This document shows, piece after piece, positions 12,961 to 25,110 of a stretch of 64,000 nucleotides of DNA; position 1 is the first letter of the stretch, and each line of letters begins with the position of its first letter. Origin of the DNA: Larimichthys crocea. Its lineage: Eukaryota > Chordata > Actinopteri > Sciaenidae. Where the stretch lies: contig NC_040016.1 in assembly GCF_000972845.2 (NCBI RefSeq), positions 21,062,807-21,126,806 of the forward strand, given 5' to 3'. The translations under genes and the position numbers were made by a program. The notes beneath the pieces are model-generated. The model was given only the letters and a program-made list of their open reading frames with translations. It searched no databases and had not been told where the DNA came from.

Positions 12961-14975
12961 AGGAAAATGAAGTAGGCCATACACAAAGACTAGCCTTGCT
13001 TTTCTATGGCAAAAAGGTTGCGAATTACCTTTTTTAAGTAGATCAAGCTCAATGATGTTTATCAGTGTGTCAGAGCACGTTTAAATACCATACCATGCTG
13101 TTCATAAATATTTGCAGTTTGGTGACTAAAAGTATGTCCTGCTTTCTGTCAGGCAAACAAAAGGTTGAATTACTATCTCAATTTAATGATGGGTGTGCGA
13201 TGTGTTCACAGACGTATACTTGCAAATGTGGAAGCTTCATTCATTTTTTTTATTCTCTAATTTAGGCCTCGGGCTGTCTCTCATCTTCTCATCTCCTCTT
13301 CTCCAACTACTTTTCCTGTATGTAAGCATCATGTGGTTGTCCCTCTTTTCACCTTTCTCTTCATCTCCCCGTCTTTTCTCGACCTCTGCGTCATTATATT
13401 CCCTTTCTCATATACTTGGCACATTCTATATTTTCTTCTTACCATCCCTCTATATCACTTCTCCTCTTCCCTCTCATTATCCTGGCCCAATCATAGAATG
13501 GATTGCATAGTAGCGCAGTAGGTCGAAAGAATTTGAGCTTCCCGCCAGAGTTGCTTGGAAACAGGTGGTTAGTTATGAAGAATTAAATGCTGACACACAT
13601 AGTCTGAAGCGGGGCGTGCAGGACTCTGGGATATTGCCCAAATAAAATAAAAATAAAAAACAGATTAAATCTTGAGGAGAGAGGAGGGGACAGAGAAAAA
13701 CAATGAGAGGGTATCTGTGGAAGAAGAGGAGGAGCTGGTGAGAGAGGTTAAGTCTGAGTCCTGCAGTTTTAAATTCTATTAATGTTGTGTTACGTAAACA
13801 TCTCTTCTCTCATAACTGGTTTTGTATGAACTGCAAACGTGGTTGCTAACGAAAGAAGAACAATGCTCCTGGATTTCGTTTAATATAAACTATTTTCACT
13901 CCAGAGGCCAAAATGTTTTGAATGCATCGTCTTTTTATATTTCTGCATGTGATCTCTAATGAACCTTTCTGAGAATTCAAAAGACAGGCAGAGGAACAGA
14001 GAGAGAGAGAGAGAGCGCCTCTGTCTGCCTCCTCTGCAGCCTAAACAGCCGGTATAATCTGGTCGTCATATTCTGAATTCTACTCAAGGTGTTCGATTAA
14101 CAGAACAAAGAACGTTTCCATTCGATGCTTATTTGCAACCCAATGTTTTTTGGCCTTAATGACACAAAAAAAGGTTTTTAAAAAGTCTCAGTTAACTTCT
14201 TTCTCCCCAGCAACTTTTCCATTAAAAAAAAAAACCATGACATGACATGAAAAATTAAAAAGACATTTATTCCCAAAGTCACTCTTTAAGTTGAATGTCT
14301 GACTGCTGATCCAGAAGCTTTCTCATTTCATTTAAAATACATTATGCAAATGACACGAGCTCATCAATGACTGTTTCAGCTGATGACGATTGACTGACCA
14401 TCATCGTGTTCTGGTGACATTTTTTAAGAATCGCTTTGAGACAGATGAGGTAAACGTGTTTAAAACGTCAAATGTGCTTTGGGCCACAGAAGAATAAAAA
14501 GGGATGAAATGTGATTACAGGTGCTGAAAATGGTCGTTTTCTTCCCCCCTTTCATTTCAGACTCATTCGACTCATTATTATCGGCTGCTGCTGGAAAATG
14601 CGATGTCACAATGACGGTTTACTCCTTGTTGCTTTGGTCATAGAGAGTCATAGATGCAACAGAGGAAATGCATGTGCTGTATGAATGGAAGTTTCCACAA
14701 AAATGCCGCACTGATGTGGTTGTTTGTGTTCGTCTTTGGATCCCACAGTTACTGGTTCAATCTTTCTTCCCCCATCACAACAGTTAATATCATCCTCCTC
14801 CATCTTTGTTATTCTCTGTCGGTGGGTTTATAATTTGTAAAAAAAAAAACTCAAATTTGCTGGCTTGTTTTGTGGCTTCATGAAAAGTACACAGAGTATA
14901 TACTCAACACACGGGAAGATAAGGTGTTTACACTGTATTTCACGCAATTTAACAAAGGGTGAAGAGAGACCTGTG

Positions 14976-15002
14976 CACACACACACACACACACACACAC
15001 AC
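14976..15002. repeat. (AC)n microsatellite
   Basis: Perfect AC run of about 27 bases. Confidence 0.95.
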
Positions 15003-15417
15003 GTACTCGATCCAGGCATACGTGCACGATTCTGACACTCCCAGCTGTAATAACTCCCTCCTCACGCATCAAGACTGACATAACCCAGGACGGCAGAAAC
15101 AGAAGATTGTGTTTTTCTCTGTGGCCTGAGGTGTTTTTGTGTGCGTCTAAAGGCCTCGACAGCCACAGAATGTGTGTGTGTTGCGTGCAATCATGGTTGC
15201 ATGCCCGGAGATAAAGACGCTTCACGTACACCAAGTTTGGAAACACAAGTACAGCTGTGGTGCATGGTGTGTTTGTGCGTGAAAACCCCAGAGAAAAAGA
15301 GAAATACTTGTGTCCTATAACTTTGACCCGAACCTTGCTCTGTCTTACTTTGAAAGGATCAAAGGATGGTGCTGCAGCCTCCCTGCTGAGCTCTCACTAA
15401 TTTAGACAGCAACTTAT

Positions 15418-15533
15418 AGATCACTGAACACAAAGCAGAGAGGTTTCACACATACAGAGAGATCACTGTACACAGAGCACAGAGGGTTACACACACATCT
15501 AGATCTTGTACAGAAAGCACGCCGGGTCACGAC
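15418..15533 (+). repeat. Minisatellite, ~41-42 bp unit, 2.8 copies
   Basis: Three head-to-tail units start at 15418, 15460 and 15501. Each opens with AGATC(ACT)... and contains ...TGNACACA.AGCA...GGTT.CACA. Units 1 and 2 are about 75-80% alike by eye; the third is shorter and more diverged. Confidence 0.7.
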
Positions 15534-16761
15534 AAATCAAAGTCTCAATAATTCCTGCCATTTGTGTCCGAGTCGTGTTTCGCTCTTGAGCAAAAATCTG
15601 CTCTGTTTCCATGGATGGATGTGACACTTTGCTCATCGGCACTCGTGAGAGTGTTAAGTCAGATTTAGAAATGTTTGACGTGTTAACAACTAGAAGTTGT
15701 TGTGCACCTAATCAAATGTTTAATGTGCCGAGCGAATTGTTTTTCCTCGAAATTTACCAAATGTTTGCTGAAATTTTCTGAAATTGTGAACAACAGAACA
15801 CAACGAATCACTATCCTCTACACATCTGTGCATCAGAATACACAGTCTAAATGAGATGCTTGGATGTTAAAAGACAACGGCCAAAAACAACAATGTGGAA
15901 AATATGCGTGAGTAAGCACTTGTAACTGACAGTGAAGGATGTGAAGAATCGTTGAACTCTGTGGGGGACTGACGGCAGAGCGGGCTCTCCGCTCTGAGGA
16001 AAAAAGAAAAAGGCACAAATCACAATGAAACCAGTGGGGACATGTCCTGACTAATACACCACGAAGACTTTGAGACCAAGATTCAAGCACTACAGCCCTA
16101 AAAGCTAACCTGTGCGCAGGCCAGGACTGGCCATTGTGAACACCAGGAGAATCACTGGTGGCATGCCAGCTGAGTGTCAGGCCAAATACAATTATGCTCA
16201 CGAGCGACGAGGGGCCAAAAAAAGCATGCCCTCAGCGATGTCAAATAACTGTTCCTGAATGGAATCGATGTTTTAAAAACCTATAATGGCACCAACATGT
16301 AAAGATGCAATGGAAGATTTATGCTTCCTTGTATCATCTCTTTTTTTGGGTACAGCCTTCCAGGGTGTATCTTAAGTTTCAAGGTTAATCAACAGTTAAA
16401 GTCCAGTCAGAGGAAGGTGCCAAACAAACACTCCAATGTAAAACAATTATACGTTTGCAAAGTATGTAAAGATGCAGTTTTTGTTTGTAGTAAACAACTG
16501 AAAGATGTTACAGCTGAATAAAAAGTAGAATTATGTGGCATCTGCATATGAATTCAGACTCTGCGGGCAAGCGACCAAGATTGTTAAAGTGTTAAAGTTG
16601 TCTGTTGTTGGTCATCTGCGTGGTATCAGTCAAAAACGCTCGCGTGGGATTTGGTTGCATGAAGATAAAAAGTCTGTGTGAGGAGCAAAAAAAGGCAAAC
16701 CTTGGCGAAACGCGATTCCAAACTATTGGCTATCGTCGGCATTCATGTGACGATATGTTTA

Positions 16762-17277
16762 CAGTTGTTCCTCATATAAACACGGTTCACCTTTTCGCGG
16801 ACTTCGCTGTTTCGCAGATTTGTTTTTTTTTTTTGATGTCCTTTTGCTTTTTTTTTTTACAGCGTGCTGTAAGTATGAAACGCGCATTGGTGTTCGCACT
16901 CTGTCAACGTGAACTGTTGAAATACGTGTGAGTTACTGGTAATGTTCTTATGTGTCAAACCTCGAAGATTGATCATTAAAATTTAATTTGTTAAAAAATG
17001 TTTGGGCTTGAAAAAGGGTTTGATCTTTGGTTTCATTACGAATACAGAGGTACTTAGTTTTTTAAATCTGCAAAGTTTGAACTTTGAGAGTTTAAATAAG
17101 AGAGAAATGTGAGAAAATGTAATGCCTGTCTGAAAAGTGTATAAAAGTGTGTGGTTAGGGTGTTTTACGGCCTTAAACAGGTAAGAATAATGTAAAAAAA
17201 TAAAGCTGATTACTTGCGGATTTCGTCTATTGCGGGTTATTTTTTAGAACGTATCCCCCGACAAACAGGGACCACTG
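16762..17277 (+). mobile_element. pogo/Tigger-like MITE, complete copy
   Basis: About 516 bp bounded by TA at 16760-16761 and 17278-17279. The left end begins CAGTTGTTCCTC and continues with a GTTCACCTTTTCGCGGACTT motif; the right end reverse-complements to CAGTGGTCCCTG... with the ATTGCGGG and GCGGATTTCG words. The ends match the two ends of the inverted element at 20690-20991. A T-rich interior at about 16821-16860 and the 'GTGTGTGGTTAGGG' stretch are shared with the copy at 2421. No transposase frame, so non-autonomous. Confidence 0.85.
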
Positions 17278-17279
17278 TA

Positions 17280-20200
17280 AGAGATTGTGTCTGTTCTTGT
17301 GAATTACTACAAATCAAAACTGCAGAGGAAGTCTGGTCATTCCATTTTCTTCTAGCTACACTGGAAGCATGCCATTGCCCCCATAGGGCAAACTGTTTGA
17401 TATGCCAATGGGTTCTGAGATTGCAGTATAGCTGACTGCCTGTTGTGAATGTGTGAAGATTGGCCTGGGCTCAAACTCGATTCCAGCCGGATTATGATCT
17501 CAGTCCACTCCTCCTGTGTACCAGCTATGAATGTAATATTAATTTTACTCTGTACTAAAGTTCACAGGGCAGGCACAAAAAAAAAAAACAAAGTGTGGTT
17601 TGAGTCCGTCTGGACATTTTGGTTACCGATCTGTTTTTGAAAGAGAGAACTTTACAAACTTTTCAGAAGCACCTTCCAAGCTCGTGTTCGATAACCAAAT
17701 CATGAAATTTGATCCATCACGTGCCGCGATAATTATCCGCCACAGTCTCCACGTCACCTGCAATTCATTGATGGAGAAATTTGAACTAATTTGTGATGTC
17801 TCAGTTCGGGATGGGATGCCTTCACATTTCAAATCTAATTAGTAATCGAGCTGAGAAACCCGGTGTGTAAAGAGTTTCCTGACGGCAGTTTTTTTTTAAG
17901 TTCACTTGACTGAAGCATGCACATCTGTTTGCATGGCAGCGGGGGTTTACAGCCACTTCAAATATCAATCAGTTACCATTACAGCAGCCAGCCTCCCATA
18001 TTTACCGGATCGCACTGCAGTTATTCAAACTGACACAAGTCCATATGAGTGACTGAGTTGAGGGTGTCCTTCATATTTTTCACCTTGTCTCTCTCGTGAT
18101 GAGAAAAACTCTAAAACCCTGCTGTCTCATTACCGGAGACTGTAATCAATCTGAGAGAGGAGAAAACAGTATAAGCCGTCTGAGAGGAAAAAAACAAACA
18201 ACAACAACAAAAAAAAAAAATCAAAGAATCAATGGGATGGAAACAAGTTTTCAAACATTTTTTTCCATTTTAATTTTAAAGTAGTTTTTCATCTAGGGAA
18301 AGTTGAACCAACATTATGTAACTTTTCTACCTTAAAATAAGCTTCAGTATATTTTTTTATATGCTACACTGACTTGTAAAATGTGAATAGTGCCTAAGAA
18401 AATCCCGGGCAGCTGAGAGGGAGGTTTTCAGACCTTGGTTGAGTTTAGGGGCATAGGGGTTGCAGACGGGGAGTGCAGATGGAGAGGGGCACCAGAAACA
18501 TGGAGACCAGATACACCAGATAGAATAAAATCTCAGACGGGGTTCAAGTTCTTTAAACAAAGCCTGAAAGACAGAGTAGTATGAAATGAACTGGCTGTGA
18601 ATGTGTTGTGGTTTAAATGATGTTTGGTTGTTAGTAAAAAGTTGTCACCCCTCACTAATTTTCTGATCAAAGAAATGCACGCATGTTCTTTTTTTGCATG
18701 ACAGCCAGACAGAAACGATGTATGCTCTCTTTTGAATCATAATCACATGAAAACAAATGTGCACAGTTGCCTAGAAACAGAAGGTGGGCCGACTTATCCA
18801 CCAGCTTTCCTTCTGTCTATTCATTTTATTAAAATTTGACCAGCTCTATTATTAACCCATCGTGCCTTTGGTGCTCAAGGAATAAATAACATCCAAGAAC
18901 ACTATCAGACATCACCGAGGCGAGAAAGCAACAACTTGCAGTCTCTCTAGTCAGTGCCACAGTCAACCAGCAGAAAGAAACTCTGTGGAAGATAAGATTG
19001 TGGATCAGAAGTTGACGGAGTTGTTGCTTTGTTTTGGTTGCAGTTGACGACTGGCCATTTGAATCTGCTGTGTTGATGAGATTTTGCTGTCGCGTCGGTG
19101 GCTTCCACACAGCGGATGACTTTAAAACTCTCTCGGAGTGATGCCAGGTTTCAACAGCGAGTTGAAAGTGCTGCCACCCTGACCAGAATACAGTCTCTGA
19201 AACAATGACGGATACTCATTGTTTACTCATAACTCATTGTGCGTGGGTGATTCATGAATTGTGAACACTTTCTGAATGTTCTGTGAACAAGTAAATGATT
19301 GAATGTGGGAAAGCGGTTTGGGTCCAGCCCACTTGAGATCAGATTGAGCTGGATGTGGCTGTTCAACTAAAATGAATCTGAACAACCTGGATACACATCG
19401 TGGTTCTGGTTGAGGGAGGACTTGTTTCACATAAAAACAATTGTGAGGTTAGGTACTCGAAACAGTTAGAAAACATTACCTCAGTTGTCAGTGCAATGCC
19501 GTCCTGCAGCTTTATCATTAGCTGAGAATAGATAAGTGCTGAAATGCATCAGGAGGCATCAGTGGGTGACTGATGTGTGGTAGCATGAGAAATTCACTGC
19601 GGGCATCACGTTTCTGAAGCTGTGCGTGACTATGAAGTCATAAATAAAACAGTTTTGATGCTGCGTTGGAAAAGTATAACGTGACCATGATGTTCTAATT
19701 TTGCACAGACTAAACTTCTTTGTCCTCAGCGCAGACAGATGCACCACGTTGGGTTTCTGACTGACTGACTGGGTCCCCCTTGGAGTGAAGCTTTTCTGGG
19801 TTACAGAGACGTGAGGGATTACGTTTCCCTGGTGCCAGGACGTTAAAATCCCTGTTGTTATTAATAAAAACCCCTGAAACCCACGGGAACCTCCACCACC
19901 ACCACCCCCCACCCTCCTCCCGGTCTCATATAATTGACTCATTAATTGACTCATTTAAATCCGTCTAATATTTAATCAATTAAATTCAATTTAGCTGATT
20001 GCAACACTCCCATTTAGAATCAAGTCTATGGTCTTGAGGGGGGGTGGGGGTGGAGGTGAGGAAAGCGAGCAAGAGAATGACGAATAAATGTGTTTCGTGG
20101 TAATAACCGCTAAGGCACGGGCTAATTACTGAAGTAAATTGATCATTTTGTCTTAATTGATTTAAGCTGTTAAAAGGGCACGGCGCCACTTCGTTAGTGT

Positions 20201-20687
20201 GCCGTGAGCCATTTATCCGGATGACAGTAATGGGGGTGAATGGTCTCGTTTCTTGTGTTTCTCTGCCCTAACTAGGCCTGCAAGACATCAGTCATAACTA
20301 ATGGACAAGTACTGTCAAACGGAAGGATAGAAATCTAGGAATAAATCTGACTCTGAGGTTTTACAGCTCAAAGACAATGCACTGAAGTCAAACTAGTTAT
20401 GTTGTCACTACATGTAGCATCACTGCAAAGGGCCACAGGGTTTTCCTGAGTGGGGCGCTCCCTTGTACATGGTTATATATTGTCAGATCTCTTGTTTTGT
20501 TTTTTTTTTTTTTGTTTTTGCAGACGGTGTTACCAACCACATTCTTTTACTTCATGAGCTGCTTGTTGTTCATGATCTGGTACATTAGGTTCAAATGGTT
20601 AGCCATTTTAATGTGTCGTACCCTTGCAGTGTCTTTTTAAAAAGATTTCTAAAATAAATCCCTCACTGAATGTCTTCTGTGCTTATG
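17280..20687. other. Single-copy noncoding stretch
   Basis: No gene or element recognised. Contains an A-rich (CAA)n/poly-A patch at 18188-18221, a run of AT-rich sequence, a C-rich/G-rich patch at 19888-19921, and the candidate conserved block at 19925-20230 (separate entry). A poly-T is at 20497-20513. Confidence 0.6.
19925..20230. promoter_or_regulatory. Candidate conserved noncoding element
   Basis: AT-rich block with repeated homeodomain-core words: TAATTGACTCATTAATTGAC near 19930-19950, TTTAATCAATTAAATTCAAT near 19971, GCTAATTACTG near 20121 and TCTTAATTGATTTAAG near 20150. The sequence is complex rather than repetitive. Motif clustering alone is weak evidence; the call is inference and needs a cross-species alignment. 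Confidence 0.25.
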
Positions 20688-20689
20688 TA

Positions 20690-20991
20690 CAGTGGTCCCT
20701 CGTTTATCGCAGGGGATACGTTCTAAAAATAACCCGCAATAAACGAAATCCGCGAAGTAAAATTTACAATTATTATACATGTTTTAAGGCCGTAAAACCC
20801 CTAACCACACACTTTTATACACATTTTTACACGCGTTTGTACAGTACTACCTTAAACAGAATGCAGAACACAATGCGCGTTCATACTGTACAGTACGCTG
20901 TAAAAAAAAAAGCATGCAAAATTACACTGAAAAAAATCCACGAAACAGCGAGTCCGCAAAAAGTGAACCGCGATATAGCGAGGGACGACTG
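20690..20991 (-). mobile_element. pogo/Tigger-like MITE, short inverted copy
   Basis: About 302 bp flanked by TA at 20688-20689 and 20992-20993. It starts CAGTGGTCCCTCGTTTATCG and ends in a sequence whose reverse complement is CAGTCGTCCCTCGCTATATC, so the TIRs are about 20 bp with a few mismatches. Relative to 16762-17277 it is inverted and lacks most of the central region. This copy gives the clearest boundaries for the family. Confidence 0.88.
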
Positions 20992-20993
20992 TA

Positions 20994-21395
20994 TTAATTT
21001 TTTCTGCGTTGAAAAGTAGCATGGTTGTTAACCGTCCGTCTGCAATCCCGCGATGCCTTGGGTTGAGTCTGTCAACCAATCAGAGGTTGGGTTGGATCTC
21101 AGATGCATTGTAAAATGAAATAGCTTTACTGTAGGTTTACCTCATTCTTCCATCAATAGTTCTGCTGTATACTATGAGGGCCTAAAATACTGATAATATC
21201 CTACAATGTAAATATAAAATGCCTTTGCACAATCTTATTTGTATTATCATATGTTAATGTTTATTTTAATGAATATTGAAAATGTTGGTGGGCACAAACA
21301 TCACCCTTTGATGCTCCCTTGACTGTTGACCAAACTAGCAGGACGAGATCTCTGGACCAATGGATTGGTGTTCGTTAAAAGTTTATTCTATTTGA

Positions 21396-21397
<2 letters not shown>
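20994..21397. other. Single-copy noncoding stretch
   Basis: About 400 bases, AT-rich, no gene or element seen. Confidence 0.6.

Positions 21398-21474
<77 letters not shown>
21398..21474. repeat. (TATC)n tetranucleotide microsatellite
   Basis: About 19 perfect units, 77 bases, with no interruption. It is in the part of contig 2 that has no partner in this window, so its allele length cannot be compared here. Confidence 0.97.
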
Positions 21475-21475
<1 letters not shown>

Positions 21476-21915
21476 GTTTTAGGTAACGAAAGTGCTGAGT
21501 AGAGGAATTCTTAGCTAATCCCAGTTACTGAAGTTAGTCTTAAAACCTAAATGTCAGCAGTTTTCAGAACCGTTTCACCAGAAGAAAGTATGAAGACTGT
21601 TCCCAGTGAGGTTGGAAATATTCAGAGAAATTATTCTGGAGAGACGTGTTGCTGCTGAGTTTTTCCAACGGGACTTTACTTTGTATTGAACACAAAAAAA
21701 AGTTTGGTTTAATCCAAAACTATCTAAAAAAACTGGTCACATAAAAAGAAAACTGTGTGCACGGTGCACTGTAAAGGGTTTGTAATAAGAGTTTACCAAG
21801 CCTTTAATATAAAATTGTTGTTTAGTGAACTTTACTAAAGTGGAAACACATTCCAAATGAAACCATTGCCCAAAATAATAAAACACATCAATCAGTTAAC
21901 TTGCGCAGTTATTGC
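21475..21915. other. Single-copy noncoding stretch
   Basis: About 440 AT-rich bases between the TATC array and the start of the duplicated segment. Nothing recognised. Confidence 0.6.
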
Positions 21916-22396
21916 AAACTGTACGAAACCGCCGACTGACAGATGCCAGCACATTTTGTACGAGTTGTTCCGAGGTGAAACTCAATGAAGTGAGTATCAA
22001 CTTATCCTCCAGTGAAAAGCCTCGACTGGGCCGCAGGGGGAAACCGGAGGTTTTGTTCCACATTCACTTGGAAATTCAAGGCAGCAGGTCCTGTAGAAAG
22101 CTATTTTAGAGAGCACTTAGGATTAGATTGCCCCTATGGTGGCAGTCAACCTATTTCCTCACAAAGGGGACGGGGGAGAAAGTACTGTTCTCAAAAGTTT
22201 CAGGGAACCTTTTTCTGTGACTACAGCATCTGGTCCAGATTCTCTTCAGATTGCCATCCCTCCATTTAGCTTTACCATTTATTTCCAGAAATGGATCTTT
22301 GGGGGGAAAGAATGTGAGATACAGAGAAAGAGAGAGAGAGCGGGAGAATTGCAGGTTTTTAGAGTGAAGATGATGACACTGCGAAAGACCCAAGTC

Positions 22397-22436
<40 letters not shown>

Positions 22437-24306
22437 CTCCCTGCCCATCCAGCCATTGAATGTCAGATATAGAAGATATGGCTCTGCAGGGGATGGCTAC
22501 TAACGTGTGTGTGTGGTGTAGGATATTGCACTGCAGGGGACAATCCTAAACTTCAGTATCTATCATTAAATCCTCCTTGAGTCTCTACAAACACACACAC
22601 ACACACACAGACAAACACACACATCTACGCACACTCCTTTTAAACTTTCATAGTCAACGCTGAAGGGTGCAAAGTTTTGCCCTGAACTGAAAAAAACTTT
22701 GCAGAGGAAAGTTCTTTGAATGCGAGATATGTTTTATTTTTGCAGAACTCAACCAGTACTCCAGTTTCTGCTAATCTAGTACAAGTAGAAGATTCATTAC
22801 ACATAAATTAAAATTAAGACAATTACAGCTCTGCGGCTGCCGGAGCTGTTTGTGCCGGAAGTAGCTCTCTGCTCTGCACCCTGTGCAGACTTGTTACTTC
22901 ATCGTAAAAACAGACAAAACAAACTATTTAAATATGTATTCCAATAACGTCTGATGGGCAAATCTCTTCTCTTCTGCGCCGTGTAGTGCCCAGAACTGTA
23001 CCCAGTGTTTTAGCATAGTCCATATTTTTCCACTATGCGATGCACAAAGGAAACCGAGGAGCTTCTCATAGCCACAAAACATTTAACTGCAAAGAAAAAA
23101 CAGAAAAATCAACCTAACATTACTATTTTTAACGATTACCAGTGATTTCTATATCTGCAATTGCTTTTGTTCATCTTCTTTATGGCTTCACAGTATGAGC
23201 TACCATATTAAGAAAACACAAACGCATCTTTAATAATGCAAAGCATTAAATCAGCAAGCTAATAAAGTCATAGATGCATCTATGAGCGTAATTAATGTTG
23301 CTCACTCCCAGACAAATGATTCACTTTTCGAGATGCCAGTTCTTTGCACATTTTCAACATGAAATGCAGAAAGTCACAGTTTTGTGTTATTTATATATGT
23401 AAATACTCCAGAATATGCTCAACCTATTGTTTCCTCTGCGGGTCCCAAAGGGTTGGTTCGTTTATTAAATATTAATAGAGCTAAAGAAAATTCACTCATT
23501 TGAATACGGCCTTGGATGTTTATCATTTACTGTGTGCAGTGGAAAAACAATAATCCTGTTAAATCAACATCAGCATTTTCTTTTGGGGAGATGTAATTTC
23601 CTCGGCCTCATTCACACACTGTACCTACACACACACACACACTTGTGAGTCTCGTGGGAACAACTCAACACACTTCAATCATTCAACATGACGGGCTCCA
23701 CAAGGAAACACACACTCCGAATCCCTGCAGGACTGAGCCCGCGGCTATACAACCCAGAGGCTGCAGCTGATTTTGATTCATCTCCTCTTTATTTAAATCC
23801 TCAGAGACTCTCACCTGTTTCTCCGCGGGTAACGAAGAAGGCCTCGTCTACACTACAAAAGATTTTGCTGCAAAGAGCTCGGGGAAGAACCGAAGTGAAA
23901 AGACCAATACACAGCACGCTGTGGAATTTATATTTATTTATCAATGGAGCGCTGTGAATCCCTCAGAGATCCCATGAAGCAGTTCACGGTGTTGCTCACG
24001 GGAAGCTGCTGAGGGACGACGAAGGACATCGGGGTTCATGTGATCACGCCTGTGGTTTGTTTTCTGCGACAGGACGGTCATACCGAAGTCAAGTTGTACC
24101 TTCTGGGGTAACGGTCAATGTGTCTTCGTGGATTCTGGCCAGTTTGGATAATAGATAACGAAAATCCAGGTCAAGATTTCTAGTTTACAGTTCACTCAGC
24201 AGCAGATATCTGCACAGAAATGCCGGATCGCCATCAGATGATCAGAGATTGTATTTTATCCCAGCATGTACTCGTCTGTTGTGGTCTTAATTACTCATCC
24301 GCATGT
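21916..24306. repeat. Contig 2 copy of the 1-2410 segment
   Basis: Collinear with 1-2410, and its last ~970 bases also with 39811-40770. It differs from contig 1 at 22804-22880, where it has about 75 bases including a CTGCGGCTGCCGGAGCTG motif in place of about 25 bases in contig 1, and at about 22949, where ~40 bases present in contig 1 (1009-1048) are missing. No coding sequence recognised. Confidence 0.93.
22400..22434. repeat. (TG)n microsatellite
   Basis: Allelic partner of the 59-base run at 474-532, here about 35 bases. Confidence 0.95.
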
Positions 24307-24559
24307 ACTTTTTAACTCAATACTTTAGCATGAAAATTCACATAAAACACATTAGTTCACCATCGCAGAACTCGTATTACACTTCATTCTTAATTTGGTA
24401 CCTGTTATACTTTGAATATACAGTCACTCATACAAGAAAATGAAAATAAATTCCCAGGGGCCCAACAAAACCGAGGGAAAACATCAGCTGACCCTCATTT
24501 CGTGTGGTTGTTTTCTACAGGGGAAGCGGCGCTACTTCTCTTTTACCAGACCCTCCAGG

Positions 24560-25110
24560 AATTCACGATGTTGCGATTTGCAACTTTAACGCAACTTCAG
24601 TGAATCCCTGTGAATTCAGGGCAGTGTTGCAATTTTAACCAGTCACCGTGATTTTTCCGCAACTTCCGCAGAGTCTGCCCGGGGGATTCAACTCGGCTGG
24701 TCAGGGACGGTTGCACGGTGCAGGAGGATCCCCTCGTGGGACCTCTCCCCGGCGCTGGTTGGCCTCCACCGGGCGCATTTCCTCCGCGACGGTGTGCCAC
24801 GACCGGCTCCTTGGGTCGTCTTGAAAAGGCTCGGGGGCGAAGGTGGAGGCTTTACAGTGCCCGCCCGGACCTCGCTGCTTCCCGTGGCCATGGACTTGCT
24901 TCACCCTCTCCAAGGCTCGCCCCCAGGAGCGGGGCCACCTCGCCCCTGGTGAGACTGTCGAATCGCAACTTTCACTTCCCTCGCAACAAAAATGTAAAAA
25001 GCACCGCAACTTTCACCAAAATTTTTTTGAAAACCTCAGGCAACATCAGGCATTTTAGGCCGCAACTATCTCAAAAAAGACCCGCGAAATCCTGGTGGGA
25101 CTGTCTTACG
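24560..25110. repeat. GC-rich interspersed repeat with GCAACTT words
   Basis: AT-poor core at about 24640-24960 rich in CG and CCTCG words, flanked by repeated CGCAACTTT / GCAACTTCCGC phrases and ending near AAATCCTGGTGGGACTG. I recognise these phrases as typical of an interspersed repeat of fish genomes; the superfamily is uncertain. The partner copy is 41030-41520. Overlapping frames of 100-170 codons on both strands come from GC richness and are not supported as genes. Confidence 0.5.

Larger units (their letters stand above)
5500..16761. other. 11-kb single-copy noncoding stretch
   Basis: I see no supported gene. Contents: a slightly GC-rich patch at 6390-6600, purine-rich sequence at 7800-8110 and 10190-10260, a (CT)n at 8998-9016, a G-run cluster at 9862-9890, a poly-T at 11287-11308, pyrimidine-rich tracts at 11460-12060 and 13270-13490, an AT-rich block at 12400-12960, a (GA)n at 13998-14015, an (AC)n at 14976-15002 and a minisatellite at 15418-15533. 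Open frames are short, overlap on both strands and show no protein family I recognise. Confidence 0.6.
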
